NCBI GenBank assembly: GCA_964505555.1
Contig: CAZDIO010000125.1
Coordinates: 4,454 to 68,453, forward strand
DNA length: 64,000 nt
Direction: 5' to 3'
Source: CAZDIO01 sp964505555
GTDB taxonomy: Bacteria; Bdellovibrionota_C; UBA2361; SZUA-149; CAZDIO01
Shown piece by piece: positions 51,684 to 61,388 of the stretch. Below the pieces are notes generated by a model. That model did no database searches. It was given only the letters and a program-made list of their open reading frames with translations, and had not been told where the DNA came from. The position numbers were made by a program, and so were the translations under genes. Every line of letters begins with the position of its first letter. Within the stretch, counting starts at the first letter, position 1.

Positions 51684-53132
51684 TTAGCGCTTCTTCACTC
51701 CATCATGAGAAACTTTCTTTAAGAGGCGGTACATCCAGAGTCCGAGTCCTACAACAACAAAAAGAACGATACCATTCAAGAGGTTTCTTTCAACTTCACC
51801 CTGAAACGATCGGTGTTTTTTTGACCGCTTAAAACCTGGGTTTTTCTCAACCACCCCAAGCGTACACAAAGGATAGCGATCCCGCTCAAGCTGCGAGTGC
51901 GGAATAAGATTCATCAACTCGTACTTTGGCAGTAACAGCGAATCATTTCCTACATAGAGATGATATTTGCGGCTCGGCTCCGGAACAAAATAGAGCACCT
52001 GCCTTGCCCATGAAAACTCTAGCTCGGTAACCTGTAGTGGCGGATTGTCGCCATTGATGATTTGCAGTACAAGCTCTTCCTCAAATGGCACAACGGTCGT
52101 TTGCCCCCCAAGAAGAATGGTATCTTCTGATTTACTCATTCCTGGAAACTTATAAATCACTCCTCTTCCAACAACGCGTTTTTGAGCTTCTTTCTTTGAA
52201 GGATTTTTTTCGAACTTCCACAATTCAACTGCACGATAGTAGTAAGAGTTATTGATTTTTAGTTTTAATCGTTCTAACGGAAACGAAGTTGTCCCAAGTT
52301 TGTAAAAACTGTTCCGATCTTCATCTAACTCTTGTTGAAGATTGAGAATACTCAAACGATCAGATATTGTTTCCCTTTTCTCCCCCTGCTGAAATTGGCC
52401 GCGAATAGAATCGATTTTAAAATGTACGTCTGAACTCTCATTCACTGAAAACTCAAGACCGTTATAACGAAGATTCATCTCGGTACCGTCTTTGGCGATC
52501 AATTGATCTTTGAAGATCACACGAACATAGCGTGCCTTTCGTGAGGGAAGCTCAATGGTCGTCTTTCGGAGATTAATCCGTGAAGAAAAATCAAAGATAG
52601 TGTCTTCAAGGGGATCGGTCCAGGAGACCATATCGCTACTTGTTTGCAGTTCGATATTCTTCTTGAAATCCTTTGAGGTCGTTGTAAAGTCAATTCGTTC
52701 AAAAGCTCGCTCACTCTCTGGATTTTCAAAAATAAGCGTTGTCTGGACCTCCTCAGGAGTGTAGCTGATTAACCTAAATAAAAACCACCTCCCGACTTCC
52801 TGCATGGGAGGACTATCACGATAGATGGCATACGGAGTTTCTCCTCCCCGTTCATCGAAGATTCGAATGTCGGAGCGATCCTCCTGAGCAAAGGAAAACA
52901 TCTCTGCGGTAAGTGCTACCTGAACTGGCTCACCGCTAGAAACAGAGGAACTCGTTGTGATTTCAGCGCGATGAGTGAAATCACTCGGGGAGAGGGAAAA
53001 ACAGGGCACGGGAAAAAGCACGAAATAAAAGATTATTGCTTTCTGGCAATAACTTAAAAATTTAAACCGCCGAGAGGCAGGCAGGTTTAGAATTCCCTTA
53101 TTGAAAAACAGGTTGTTAATTATTTTACACAT
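51684..53132 (-). CDS. DUF3999-family envelope protein
   Basis: 482 residues. A signal peptide ends near PVPCFSLSPSDF. The large periplasmic region is mostly beta-strand with galactose-binding/discoidin-like blocks (IELQTSSDMVSWTDPLED and ARYVRVIF). A single C-terminal span (NGIVLFVVVGLGLWMYRLLKK) anchors it. The family DUF3999 is usually encoded beside DUF2339 proteins, as here (13 nt after that gene). Function is unknown; the pair may form an envelope complex. Confidence 0.8.
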   Translation of the reverse strand: MCKIINNLFFNKGILNLPASRRFKFLSYCQKAIIFYFVLFPVPCFSLSPSDFTHRAEITTSSSVSSGEPVQVALTAEMFSFAQEDRSDIRIFDERGGETPYAIYRDSPPMQEVGRWFLFRLISYTPEEVQTTLIFENPESERAFERIDFTTTSKDFKKNIELQTSSDMVSWTDPLEDTIFDFSSRINLRKTTIELPSRKARYVRVIFKDQLIAKDGTEMNLRYNGLEFSVNESSDVHFKIDSIRGQFQQGEKRETISDRLSILNLQQELDEDRNSFYKLGTTSFPLERLKLKINNSYYYRAVELWKFEKNPSKKEAQKRVVGRGVIYKFPGMSKSEDTILLGGQTTVVPFEEELVLQIINGDNPPLQVTELEFSWARQVLYFVPEPSRKYHLYVGNDSLLLPKYELMNLIPHSQLERDRYPLCTLGVVEKNPGFKRSKKHRSFQGEVERNLLNGIVLFVVVGLGLWMYRLLKKVSHDGVKKR

Positions 53133-53145
53133 CCTTCGTTACTTC

Positions 53146-55131
53146 TTATTTTTGTAAGTTCTTTGGCAATATAAGATCTTTGTAGCGGTGATAGAGATAC
53201 GAGGCGAGGATCAATACCAGCCCAAGAACCATAAAAGAGATGATCCGAAAAGGGGTGCTGACATTTTCCATATCTACAAAAAACACCTTTGTAATCGTTA
53301 AGCCAAACAAGCCGATGGCACATTTTCGTATTGCCGATTCATTGGTTACAAACCCAATAACAATAGTCACAATTGAAAAAAGTGCCCAGAGAACAGAGAG
53401 GGCCGCAAACCGAGCTTGCGGTAAGTATTCCCGAAAAAACGCACTGACTTCAATGTTGAGTGCATAAAACAACAGTATCGCAAAAAGGGTAAAAAACGCC
53501 TTAGAAGAAAGAGTGACAAGCCCAGTACCTTTCTTGGCGTTTTTCCTTAAAAGAATTGCCGAAATATATACTGCTGCCAAGACTGTCCCCGTAGTAATCC
53601 ATCTTTCAACAAGGAGGTAAGTAAACGGTGGGGCGGCTCCACCATGATAGAGATCACGATCAACAGAGAGATAAAACACCTCAGGATAATCATAGAAGAT
53701 AAATCTCCCAATCGCTACGCCAAGGAGGGCCATCCCGCCCATGTAGAGACGTTTATTATACAAACGCAATGCAATCCAAACTAAAATCGTCGCTTGCATT
53801 GCCCAAAAAACAGTAATCCACTGTTTTGAAAAAAGTAGTGGTACCGTAATTATTAAAAAAAGAAGCGCCTGACCAAGAAGGATAACCAGTATCCCAGTAT
53901 TTGTTTTATCTTTTCGATAGATCCACTGCGCCATCCAGAGAAAAAATGCCGCATACGCTACACTGACGACACTAATTGCGGGGACACCAAAGAGTGGTTT
54001 AATCATCAGATAGGAATAGAGAAAGGTAAGAAAAGCATTTGGCACAGAGATGGAGAATCCTCCTATTGCCTCACGGGGACGCTTTGGAAAAAAGTAATAA
54101 AGAAAAGGAACAAAGGCATAGATTAGAAAAAAAATGTTCAAAAATAGCATCGTCTGCCAGAACTTGGAGCCGTGATAATGGTTTGCATACCACGCAGCAA
54201 AGAGCAGACTGGTAAAGATAAATCCTAGATAGTTGAGTGAGCGCCAATTTTTATAAAATGCAATTCCCAACAATCCAAAATTGAGAATAACCATATAGGT
54301 CATGAGCGCAAGCTGATTATCCCGCCCCGTGCTCAGCAGCACAGGGGTGAGAAACCCTCCTATAAGTCCAAGTACTGCTGTTTGTTTACTGTCATAAATC
54401 ACTGCAAGCGTGCCCGCTAGCGCAGTAATCATGACCATGATCCCAAATGACACCCCTTGGTCAAAGAGATCATACATCTGATATGCCGCATAGGTTGAAA
54501 AATATAAGGTGGCGATACCTCCTCCCACCAAATTTAAACCAAAGGCCACAAAATCTTTTTTACGAAAACGCTCTCCAAGGACAAGAAGCACAATTCCTGT
54601 AAGATACGCCATGGAAACGCGCGCTGCAGGGCCGATCCAGTTTTGATCAAAGGAATATTTCAGAAAATATCCAACCCCAAGAACCATGATAATGATTCCA
54701 GAAACAAGCAACCATTTCTGACCAAACTGGATCTCCGCTTCCTTATTGCTCTGAACCTGCTGTGGACCTTGCCTCACCGAAGGATGGGAGGGGTTCTTTT
54801 CTTGCTCAGCTACGAAGGGTGCTACGGGTTCCTTTGCTTGAGCTTCTTGTCGAATCTCTCGAGTGAATTTTTCGTTTTCCGGTTTTTCAGTCGTGGGGAT
54901 CTGTTTTTCAAAAGAAGCTTGTTTGGGCTTAACGCTTTTTGCAACCATATCCTCAAGCGCTTGAAGGGAATTTTCCAAGGTCGAAAGCCGCGAGCCGATA
55001 GTTTGCTTTACCTGAAGAAGGTCGCTTCGGATCTTACTGACATAACTTAAGGCGCCAAGATCTGCCTGACACTGAGGACAGGTAAGGACCACCTCTTGAA
55101 GAACCGTTGTCTCGCAGTGAGGGCATTTCAT
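53146..55131 (-). CDS. DUF2339-family polytopic membrane protein
   Basis: About 661 residues. An N-terminal zinc ribbon (Cys3, Cys6, Cys18, Cys21 in MKCPHC and LTCPQC) is followed by a coiled-coil (about 30-65), a charged linker and some 16-18 membrane spans, with FGQKWLLVSGIIIMVLGVGY before the first. ATG 55131 with GGAG upstream is preferred to a start 17 codons earlier. DUF2339 is a widespread family of unknown function, linked to DUF3999. The zinc ribbon and coiled-coil suggest a cytosolic docking part. Confidence 0.85.
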   Translation of the reverse strand: MKCPHCETTVLQEVVLTCPQCQADLGALSYVSKIRSDLLQVKQTIGSRLSTLENSLQALEDMVAKSVKPKQASFEKQIPTTEKPENEKFTREIRQEAQAKEPVAPFVAEQEKNPSHPSVRQGPQQVQSNKEAEIQFGQKWLLVSGIIIMVLGVGYFLKYSFDQNWIGPAARVSMAYLTGIVLLVLGERFRKKDFVAFGLNLVGGGIATLYFSTYAAYQMYDLFDQGVSFGIMVMITALAGTLAVIYDSKQTAVLGLIGGFLTPVLLSTGRDNQLALMTYMVILNFGLLGIAFYKNWRSLNYLGFIFTSLLFAAWYANHYHGSKFWQTMLFLNIFFLIYAFVPFLYYFFPKRPREAIGGFSISVPNAFLTFLYSYLMIKPLFGVPAISVVSVAYAAFFLWMAQWIYRKDKTNTGILVILLGQALLFLIITVPLLFSKQWITVFWAMQATILVWIALRLYNKRLYMGGMALLGVAIGRFIFYDYPEVFYLSVDRDLYHGGAAPPFTYLLVERWITTGTVLAAVYISAILLRKNAKKGTGLVTLSSKAFFTLFAILLFYALNIEVSAFFREYLPQARFAALSVLWALFSIVTIVIGFVTNESAIRKCAIGLFGLTITKVFFVDMENVSTPFRIISFMVLGLVLILASYLYHRYKDLILPKNLQK

Positions 55132-55240
55132 AATCGAGCTCCCAATATGGTAATCATTATGGAATAGGATGCTTCGATGCAAAGAAAAAACGTTGGAAGG
55201 AGAAAAATCGGGGGCTATGCTATTATCTGCGCTTTTTTCA

Positions 55241-56518
55241 TCATAAAATCATGGCCGCCTGACTGAGTGTTTCAAAAAGCTGGGGAACATGAATTTGATG
55301 ATCTTTACTAGAGAGATAATCGTTAAAAATATGCTCCGCCGGTGGGAGATAAAATTCACCGTTAGGCTTTTTTACTGTGGTATCTTTTAGACGATACACG
55401 TAGTGCCCACAGGTATAGCAGGAATACTTCATGAAGTGGTAACAGATACACATCTTTTCCGTTACTGGAAGTTTTCGTCCCTTTTCATCAACTCCGGTCG
55501 CTGCATACGCATCTACGTAAGCACATTTTCCATCGCGATCGAGCATATACCCAAGCGCCTCACAGTTTGGTCGAATATTTGAAGTGAGACACGGACTAAA
55601 AGACAACATTCTCATCGCATATCCAGCTGGGGAGATCATATTGACGATAACATTCTTTGGCTCCGCACGAAGATACACCTGTTTTACATTATCAGGTAAC
55701 CCACACTCTTGAGAGATCGTAAATCGCGTTGCAACTTGCACAGCGGATGCTCCCATCTCAAGAAATTGCGCTGCATCAGTTCCTGTAAAAATTCCTCCTG
55801 CGGGGATTACCGGAATTTTTAAATTCTCTTCCTGGATAAAATCAAGTATCTCCTTAACGATCGAGTGCAAGCTGTATTGCTCCCAATCAAGTCCAAATCC
55901 AAGATGCCCTCCCGCGAGAGGTCCCTCAACAATGATATAATCTGGACGGCGATCGCATTTTGCGCCTGCACGAAGGAAAAGCTTTAACGCTCGAAGCGAT
56001 GAGACAATGATGCCAATGTTTACATCTCGAAATCGAGGATGGTCAGCAATTAAGGAAAGTGATCCTAGATGGAGCCCGGCAGATAATGTCACACCATCAA
56101 TTCCACCATCAAGTGCCGCACGCAGCCGCGCACGAAGGGTTTCTTTTGGCGCCCCCATTAAAAGCTTCTCCATCACGTTAACAAAAACCGCACCATCCCC
56201 TCGCTTTGCGGTCATGGTGGATTCAACGTGTTTGAGAGTTGCTTGGTAGAGATCCTGAGGATCCCACTTCACCTGAGTCTTATCAGTTGAGTCTACATTA
56301 TCTTCGTATTTTTTTTGTTTGAGATTTTGATACCGTGTGCCAAACTTTTTATCAGACACCCAAGGAGACATCGCGTCAGAAATGTGTCCAATTCCACCGA
56401 GTTTCGCGATGGCTAACGCAAGATCGGAGGTGGAGATATCAACGCCCATTCCGCCCACAACGAGCGGTACATAGGTCTGGCCCCGTAGGCTAAGTGCGTA
56501 ATCATCAAGTTTTGACAT
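55241..56518 (-). CDS. Nitronate monooxygenase-like flavoprotein with Cys-rich C-terminus
   Basis: 425 residues. The NPD/2-nitropropane dioxygenase TIM barrel has VGGMGVDISTSDLALAIAKL, IVEGPLAGGHLGFG and IPVIPAGGIFTGTDAAQFLE with GASAVQVATRF (FMN-binding). After residue 300 comes an extension with paired cysteines (SPCLTSNIRPNC and MCICYHFMKYSCYTCGHY), which may bind a metal or iron-sulfur centre. It may be an oxidase or reductase other than a true nitronate monooxygenase, since such subfamilies are mixed. It is a single gene. Confidence 0.8.
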   Translation of the reverse strand: MSKLDDYALSLRGQTYVPLVVGGMGVDISTSDLALAIAKLGGIGHISDAMSPWVSDKKFGTRYQNLKQKKYEDNVDSTDKTQVKWDPQDLYQATLKHVESTMTAKRGDGAVFVNVMEKLLMGAPKETLRARLRAALDGGIDGVTLSAGLHLGSLSLIADHPRFRDVNIGIIVSSLRALKLFLRAGAKCDRRPDYIIVEGPLAGGHLGFGLDWEQYSLHSIVKEILDFIQEENLKIPVIPAGGIFTGTDAAQFLEMGASAVQVATRFTISQECGLPDNVKQVYLRAEPKNVIVNMISPAGYAMRMLSFSPCLTSNIRPNCEALGYMLDRDGKCAYVDAYAATGVDEKGRKLPVTEKMCICYHFMKYSCYTCGHYVYRLKDTTVKKPNGEFYLPPAEHIFNDYLSSKDHQIHVPQLFETLSQAAMIL

Positions 56519-56849
56519 AGGTTACTTAAACCATATAGCATATAATGAGACCTCCTTCATTTCCTACATGATTGGAGTCATATACAAAAATGAACTTGTC
56601 CAGACTACAGTGTCATATCTTTAAGGCGCTGCGCTGACAAGTCCCAGATAAGGAGATCTATCGGTAATTGCGTGATTTAGAGCGATAAACAGCTGGTATG
56701 AAACACTTAAACGCGAATTTCAGATCGATACTCACTGGCTACTTTCTTATCGTAATCGCAGAATCAGAGGGATCAAACCTCCTTACGACACTAGGAGAAG
56801 CTTACACAAAAGTATACAGTGTTTATAAATTACTGACTGGAGATGAGAC
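56519..56849. promoter_or_regulatory. Intergenic region with likely uspA promoter
   Basis: A 331-nt divergent region. TTACAC (56802-56807) and TATAAA (56824-56829) are separated by 16 nt, and GGAG stands about 8 nt before the uspA ATG. The predicted transcript would have a leader of about 15 nt. The remaining sequence shows no gene or repeat. Confidence 0.5.
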
Positions 56850-57710
56850 ATGATTAGGAGCATTCTTACCCCATTTGATGGGTCTTCGTCGGCAGAAGCC
56901 GCCTTAAACATTGGCTGTAGTGTCGCAGGGATCACCGGCGGTTACCTTAAAGCGATTTATATCGAAGATCAGCGGCGTCTCATGCACTACGACCTTTCAG
57001 CCTCAGTAGCGAGCGCTGTGGGTATCCAACCAGTTTTCCCGGTCCCTCTTCCTCCTGATAAAATGCTAGAAATTGAAAGTAAGTTTGACCTCGAATATCA
57101 AAAGTTACTTGCGTTTTTTGAAGAGCAACTTCGTGAGGCTCACATTCGAGGAGACTTTATCCGCCGACGAGGAATGCCGGTGGAGGTCATCCTCGAGGCT
57201 TCTCGCGAAGTAGATTTCGTCGTGATGGGAAATCACGGCAAACATACCGGTGTTGAATATATAGAAAATGGCTTTACTACCAATGCCCTCTTGCAAGAAA
57301 CCACTCGGCCGGTGTTGGTCGTCCCAGCAGATCCTCAAGGTGAATCCTCTCTCGTCATTGCTTACGATGGAAGCCCGGCCGCTGAACGAACATTACGAGT
57401 TGCGGCAGAATTTGCGGAGCTTACTGAAATGGAGCGCATCCATTTATTTACCGTGGAGACCCATAAAGAACGAGCAGAGGAGATTTTAGCCCCTGCCCGA
57501 GAGTATCTCTCCATCTACGATGTTGAAGTCCTTGCTGAGTCACGCGGCGGAAAGACCGCAGAGGAAATTTTGCGTTATACAAGTGAAGTCGGCGCAAGCG
57601 TCCTTGCGCTTGGGGCTTTTGGAAAAACAAGTTTTGCAAGCAAACTCTTTGGAAGCACGACAAGTGCGATTCTTAAAGATACCGATCGGGCGGTTCTTCT
57701 CTCCTCTTAA
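56850..57710 (+). CDS. Tandem universal stress protein (UspA)
   Basis: 286 residues with two USP domains. The first (about 1-155) begins RSILTPFDGSSSAEAALNIG and has VDFVVMGNHGKHTGVEYIENG. The second (about 160-286) begins SSLVIAYDGSPAAERTLRVA and has the ATP-binding GAFGKTSFASKLFGSTTSAIL (G-x2-G-x9-G-S). The first domain lacks a perfect G-x2-G-x9-G-S loop, so nucleotide binding may rest on the second. Usp proteins respond to starvation and stress, and many are ATP-binding. Confidence 0.93.
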   Translation: MIRSILTPFDGSSSAEAALNIGCSVAGITGGYLKAIYIEDQRRLMHYDLSASVASAVGIQPVFPVPLPPDKMLEIESKFDLEYQKLLAFFEEQLREAHIRGDFIRRRGMPVEVILEASREVDFVVMGNHGKHTGVEYIENGFTTNALLQETTRPVLVVPADPQGESSLVIAYDGSPAAERTLRVAAEFAELTEMERIHLFTVETHKERAEEILAPAREYLSIYDVEVLAESRGGKTAEEILRYTSEVGASVLALGAFGKTSFASKLFGSTTSAILKDTDRAVLLSS

Positions 57711-58040
57711 AAACAGAGTAACGCTTCGTAGGAGAACACCCTAAGGACGGTTCGAAGAAGCGAAAGCTCTACTGTCCGTAGTTTTCCCTATAGCGAAGAG
57801 CTCTTTATTTGATGACCACTGCGCTTCAGAGAGGCCATAGAGGTCTAATTACTGGCTTTTTTCTTCACTCCATAAACCGAATCTTTCTCTGAAAGCTCCT
57901 CCCACCCAGGGAGAATTGACGTGAATCGATCTTCCTAGTTTTCGCTCTAAATAAGAGCATGAAATTTGCCTTTCGGGGCTGAGATGTTTATAGTTTTTAC
58001 TTAATTTCGATTAGTCTGCGCTGCATTTTAGGAAGGTACT
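57711..58040. other. Intergenic region after uspA
   Basis: A 330-nt region with a weak stem (GCCA near 57833 and TGGC near 57857) followed by TTTTTT that may end uspA transcription. AGCTCT/AGAGCT arms flank 57770-57807. No gene was seen. GGAAGGTACT precedes the GTG start of the next gene. Confidence 0.35.
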
Positions 58041-61000
58041 GTGGATGATCAAACTCCTCCAGCCCTTATCAAGAGAGCGGAAGAGATTCGTCTAAAATTT
58101 GAAATTAGAGACACCTCGCTGATCTCTGCTCTCCGCCAGATCTCTTTTATTGGAGAGAGTACAAAAAAAGTAACTTCTGTTTCACAGAAAACACAAACAA
58201 CTGAAGTTATATTTGGTAATTTTGTCCCAAATAATTCTTTTTTAACTTTTAGCGGTGTTATTCACAATCGTTTTCGAGTTAATTTTCGTGTTCATGCTGA
58301 AACAAGAACATACCGAGAGATTATTTCATTTCTCTATGCGCAGTGCGCTTCTTCCTTTGTTCGTTCCTCATTAAAAAACGCCTCTGCTGCAGATAAAGAA
58401 TTAATCCTTTCTTCATTACGAAACGAGCAGCATCAACTTGATGGAGAATCACCCGCACGTGACCGCAAATCCCCGATTGCTGTTTATCCCGAAGATTTTC
58501 AAGTAATCGATGATGATCCTTTCGATCTCGTACTCCGGGAACAAGAGTTTGCCGCAATACGGAAAAGAAAAAGCTCTCGAACAACTCAGCAAGGCAACGT
58601 TTCCCCACGATCAATCTTAAGAAATAGACGATTTCGAGTTTTTGACCGCAGCTCAACTGAATCAGCAATTGTTCCAGCCACGATTATTCTCTCCCTTGAG
58701 AAAGCTCCAACTTCAGTCAAACTCAAATCTGCCGGAAGAAGTCTCCGCAGTTCAACTTCACTTGAGCAAGACTTTGCTCGAGCAGAAAATTTCCGTTTCC
58801 TCTGCACCCCTGACATAAAGATAAAAACAGATTGCGTTGAAGCTTCTGTTGAGGTGGAAACAAGCGCAGAAACACTGGAAGCATTAGAATGCTACCTCCG
58901 TTGGGGAAGATACGGCGATAGTGATTCGCTTTGGGTTGATGAGCAGTTGTTTCCCGAAGATTTTACGCGAACAAATCAAAATATCTATCGGGTAACAAAA
59001 ACTATCTCCCCTCATCACGCCGGTCAATACGGAGTGACCTTTTATGTTCGCTATGCAAATCACGGGAAAAAATACTGGCTGGGACGTCCCTACATTGACG
59101 ACGGTCAATTTTACTTAGAAAACGGATTTCCCAATTCTTCTCCACAAAATCAGCTCATCGAACAAATCAGTCATTTGAGTTTTCAAACTGAGCTTATTCA
59201 AAGCATGCTCAGTTTCGAAAGTTTCGTAAAAACCATAGAGGGACTAAGCAAAGAAAAACTCTGTCGTGGTCTTGGGCGAGCACTCTTCGAAATCACCAGA
59301 GATGACGAAGGGTTGAGAGCTCTCCTCTCTGAGTATTATGAGCTCGCATTACGCCACCTCAGTGAGGAGCACGAAAGTAGTGAAAAGCGTCTGTATCAGC
59401 TCGTTACCACCACTCTCCAAAATATCGGAATTGGCGAGATCGTTTTTATTGCTCCAGAAGGACCGCACGCAAATGCCGGTGGTCTTGGTCAGGTGATTAT
59501 CGGCTTAATGCAGTCACTCAACCGAACGGGCATTTCTACAACTTTGATCACTCCGCTCTATGAACAATCCCAAGGAAACAAACATACCTCAGCTGCAAAG
59601 CTTCTTCGCGAAGGTTTAACGATCAATAACCGCAAAGTTCCTCTTGGCCTCATAGGAAATGTCGAAGTAGTTTTTGGCCCAACTCGTTTTTCGGGAACTT
59701 CCTTAATCAAAGAACACGCTCAAACTATTGCCGTTCAGGTGTATCTTGCTGAATATGAAAACGTAAAGATCTTTTTTCTTCGTCATAAGCGGTATGCATC
59801 AAAGCTCTACAGCGCGGGATCATCTGAGGAGCTCTTACGAAGGGCGATCTTTCTTTCTCGGGGAGCGCTCGAGTTACTTTCAAATCCCCGATTTGGCGTT
59901 CGTCCACATATCTTGATCACCAACGATTGGTTGACTGGCCTTGTTCCTGTATTTTTGAAAACCGATCCGAAATACTCCTTCGGGCAACAGCTCCATGGTG
60001 TTGAAACGGCCCATATTCTCCATAATTGCGGGAGAGCCTATCAAGGTCGATTGTTTGTAAACCAATATGGAGAGGATCTGTGGCCGATTCTTGGGCTTAG
60101 TGATGAGCACTTCTTTGGGTTATGCGATCCACATGATCGTAACTATTTCAATCTTACCGCAGGAGCAATCTTCCATGTCGAGCGAGCTCTCGTCGCCGTC
60201 AGCAAGCCTTACGCAGAGGAGCTTTTTACGAAAGAAGGTGGAGAAGGGCTCCATGAGATGTTACAAAAAAAATCAAAAGTACTTTTTGGGATCAGTAACG
60301 GGGTCGACATGCAATCGCTTCACCATGTTTTATGGGAGCTTGGTGAAAGTGCACGGTCAGTTTTTGAACAAAACACAAACACTCCGGAACACTATTCACA
60401 AGAACGCTTGCTGCTCAGGCTCCCCAGCTACAAAGAAGCTCTCAAACGAAACGTGCAGAGAAAAAGTGGTTTAGCAGAAAATCAGGAGGCCGTTCTTATC
60501 TCGCTCGTAGGAAGACTTGCGGAACAGAAAGGAATTGGTTTACTCACACAAAAAATCGAGAAGGAGAACTGTACGGTTCTTGAGCTGATTCTGCGCACAC
60601 ACCGCCAAACACAGCTCATCATTGCTGGCCCCCCAAGTGAAGGAGATCCGGCTTTTCTGCGCTTGGTAACCACTCTTCGCGATCTGGCAAAACGCTATCC
60701 AAATCGCATTCAGGGGATCTTTGATTTTGTCACCCATGGGGAAGCTTTAGAGATCACGGGAGCAAGTGATCTCTTTCTCATGCCTTCTCGTTATGAACCC
60801 GGTGGAATTACACAACTTGAGGCACTGGCTACCGGCACCCTGGTGGTAGCCAGAAATGTCGGGGGGATTTCTGCAACGCTTGTTGATTATGGCAAAAATA
60901 CCGACTTAGGAAATGCCTTCTTGTTTGAGGAATATACTCCAGAGGCATTTCTCCGTGCCATCGTACGGGGAATCGAGGTGGCGGGAGACAGAAAAATGAG

Positions 61001-61199
61001 AGATCATTTAATGCTCAAAGCTGCCGTATCTGAAAACGACTGGACCCATCGGGCGCCAAAATACCTCAGCCTCTTACAACATGTTGCCGGAGTTTTTTCC
61101 AAAGGAGATCTCTATCCTCACCTTTCTTCACGTCGGACACTCCTTAGCAGCATTCGACCCGATCAGGAGAAGAGAATTATCACCACTCCTCTCCCCTAG
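58041..61199 (+). CDS. Glycogen/starch-synthase-like GT5 protein with long N-terminal extension
   Basis: 1052 residues, twice a normal GlgA. Residues about 465-1040 form the GT5 catalytic GT-B region: EIVFIAPEGPHANAGGLGQV, then NDWLTGLVPVFL, ISNGVDMQSL, LVGRLAEQKGIG and MPSRYEPGGITQLEALATG. The N-terminal donor motif has Asn-Ala-Gly-Gly-Leu-Gly-Gln where classical glycogen synthases have Lys-Thr-Gly-Gly-Leu-Ala-Asp. Residues about 1-460 include an Ig-like or carbohydrate-binding module (VEVETSAETLEALECYLRWG, then HHAGQYGVTFYVRY) and an unassigned acidic/basic region. The start is GTG 58041 with GGAAGG upstream. It might make an alpha-glucan but could use another donor. Confidence 0.8.
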   Translation: MDDQTPPALIKRAEEIRLKFEIRDTSLISALRQISFIGESTKKVTSVSQKTQTTEVIFGNFVPNNSFLTFSGVIHNRFRVNFRVHAETRTYREIISFLYAQCASSFVRSSLKNASAADKELILSSLRNEQHQLDGESPARDRKSPIAVYPEDFQVIDDDPFDLVLREQEFAAIRKRKSSRTTQQGNVSPRSILRNRRFRVFDRSSTESAIVPATIILSLEKAPTSVKLKSAGRSLRSSTSLEQDFARAENFRFLCTPDIKIKTDCVEASVEVETSAETLEALECYLRWGRYGDSDSLWVDEQLFPEDFTRTNQNIYRVTKTISPHHAGQYGVTFYVRYANHGKKYWLGRPYIDDGQFYLENGFPNSSPQNQLIEQISHLSFQTELIQSMLSFESFVKTIEGLSKEKLCRGLGRALFEITRDDEGLRALLSEYYELALRHLSEEHESSEKRLYQLVTTTLQNIGIGEIVFIAPEGPHANAGGLGQVIIGLMQSLNRTGISTTLITPLYEQSQGNKHTSAAKLLREGLTINNRKVPLGLIGNVEVVFGPTRFSGTSLIKEHAQTIAVQVYLAEYENVKIFFLRHKRYASKLYSAGSSEELLRRAIFLSRGALELLSNPRFGVRPHILITNDWLTGLVPVFLKTDPKYSFGQQLHGVETAHILHNCGRAYQGRLFVNQYGEDLWPILGLSDEHFFGLCDPHDRNYFNLTAGAIFHVERALVAVSKPYAEELFTKEGGEGLHEMLQKKSKVLFGISNGVDMQSLHHVLWELGESARSVFEQNTNTPEHYSQERLLLRLPSYKEALKRNVQRKSGLAENQEAVLISLVGRLAEQKGIGLLTQKIEKENCTVLELILRTHRQTQLIIAGPPSEGDPAFLRLVTTLRDLAKRYPNRIQGIFDFVTHGEALEITGASDLFLMPSRYEPGGITQLEALATGTLVVARNVGGISATLVDYGKNTDLGNAFLFEEYTPEAFLRAIVRGIEVAGDRKMRDHLMLKAAVSENDWTHRAPKYLSLLQHVAGVFSKGDLYPHLSSRRTLLSSIRPDQEKRIITTPLP

Positions 61200-61224
61200 T
61201 TCTCAACTAAAACTGTGAAAACTT

Positions 61225-61386
61225 CTCACGGTCATTACGTTAAGGATTTTTTATAGAACCACAGAGGCGCAGAGACATAGAGACATAGAGACATAGAGAA
61301 GATCAATAAAATCCCTTTCCTCTGTGTCTCTGCGCCTCTGTGGTTCTATAAATCTTCTTTCAGATCCGTCACTTCATGGCCGTGAG
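61225..61386. repeat. CACAGAG palindromic element R4 (long form, 162 bp)
   Basis: The outer ends are CTCACGGTCAT and ATGGCCGTGAG; the inner arms GAACCACAGAGGCGCAGAGAC and its complement pair over about 22 nt. An 8-bp tandem AGACATAG is repeated three times in the left arm. It lies between the convergent glycogen-synthase-like and methyltransferase-like genes, 2 nt from the latter's stop. R2 is the same element in opposite orientation. Confidence 0.85.
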
Positions 61387-61388
61387 AA

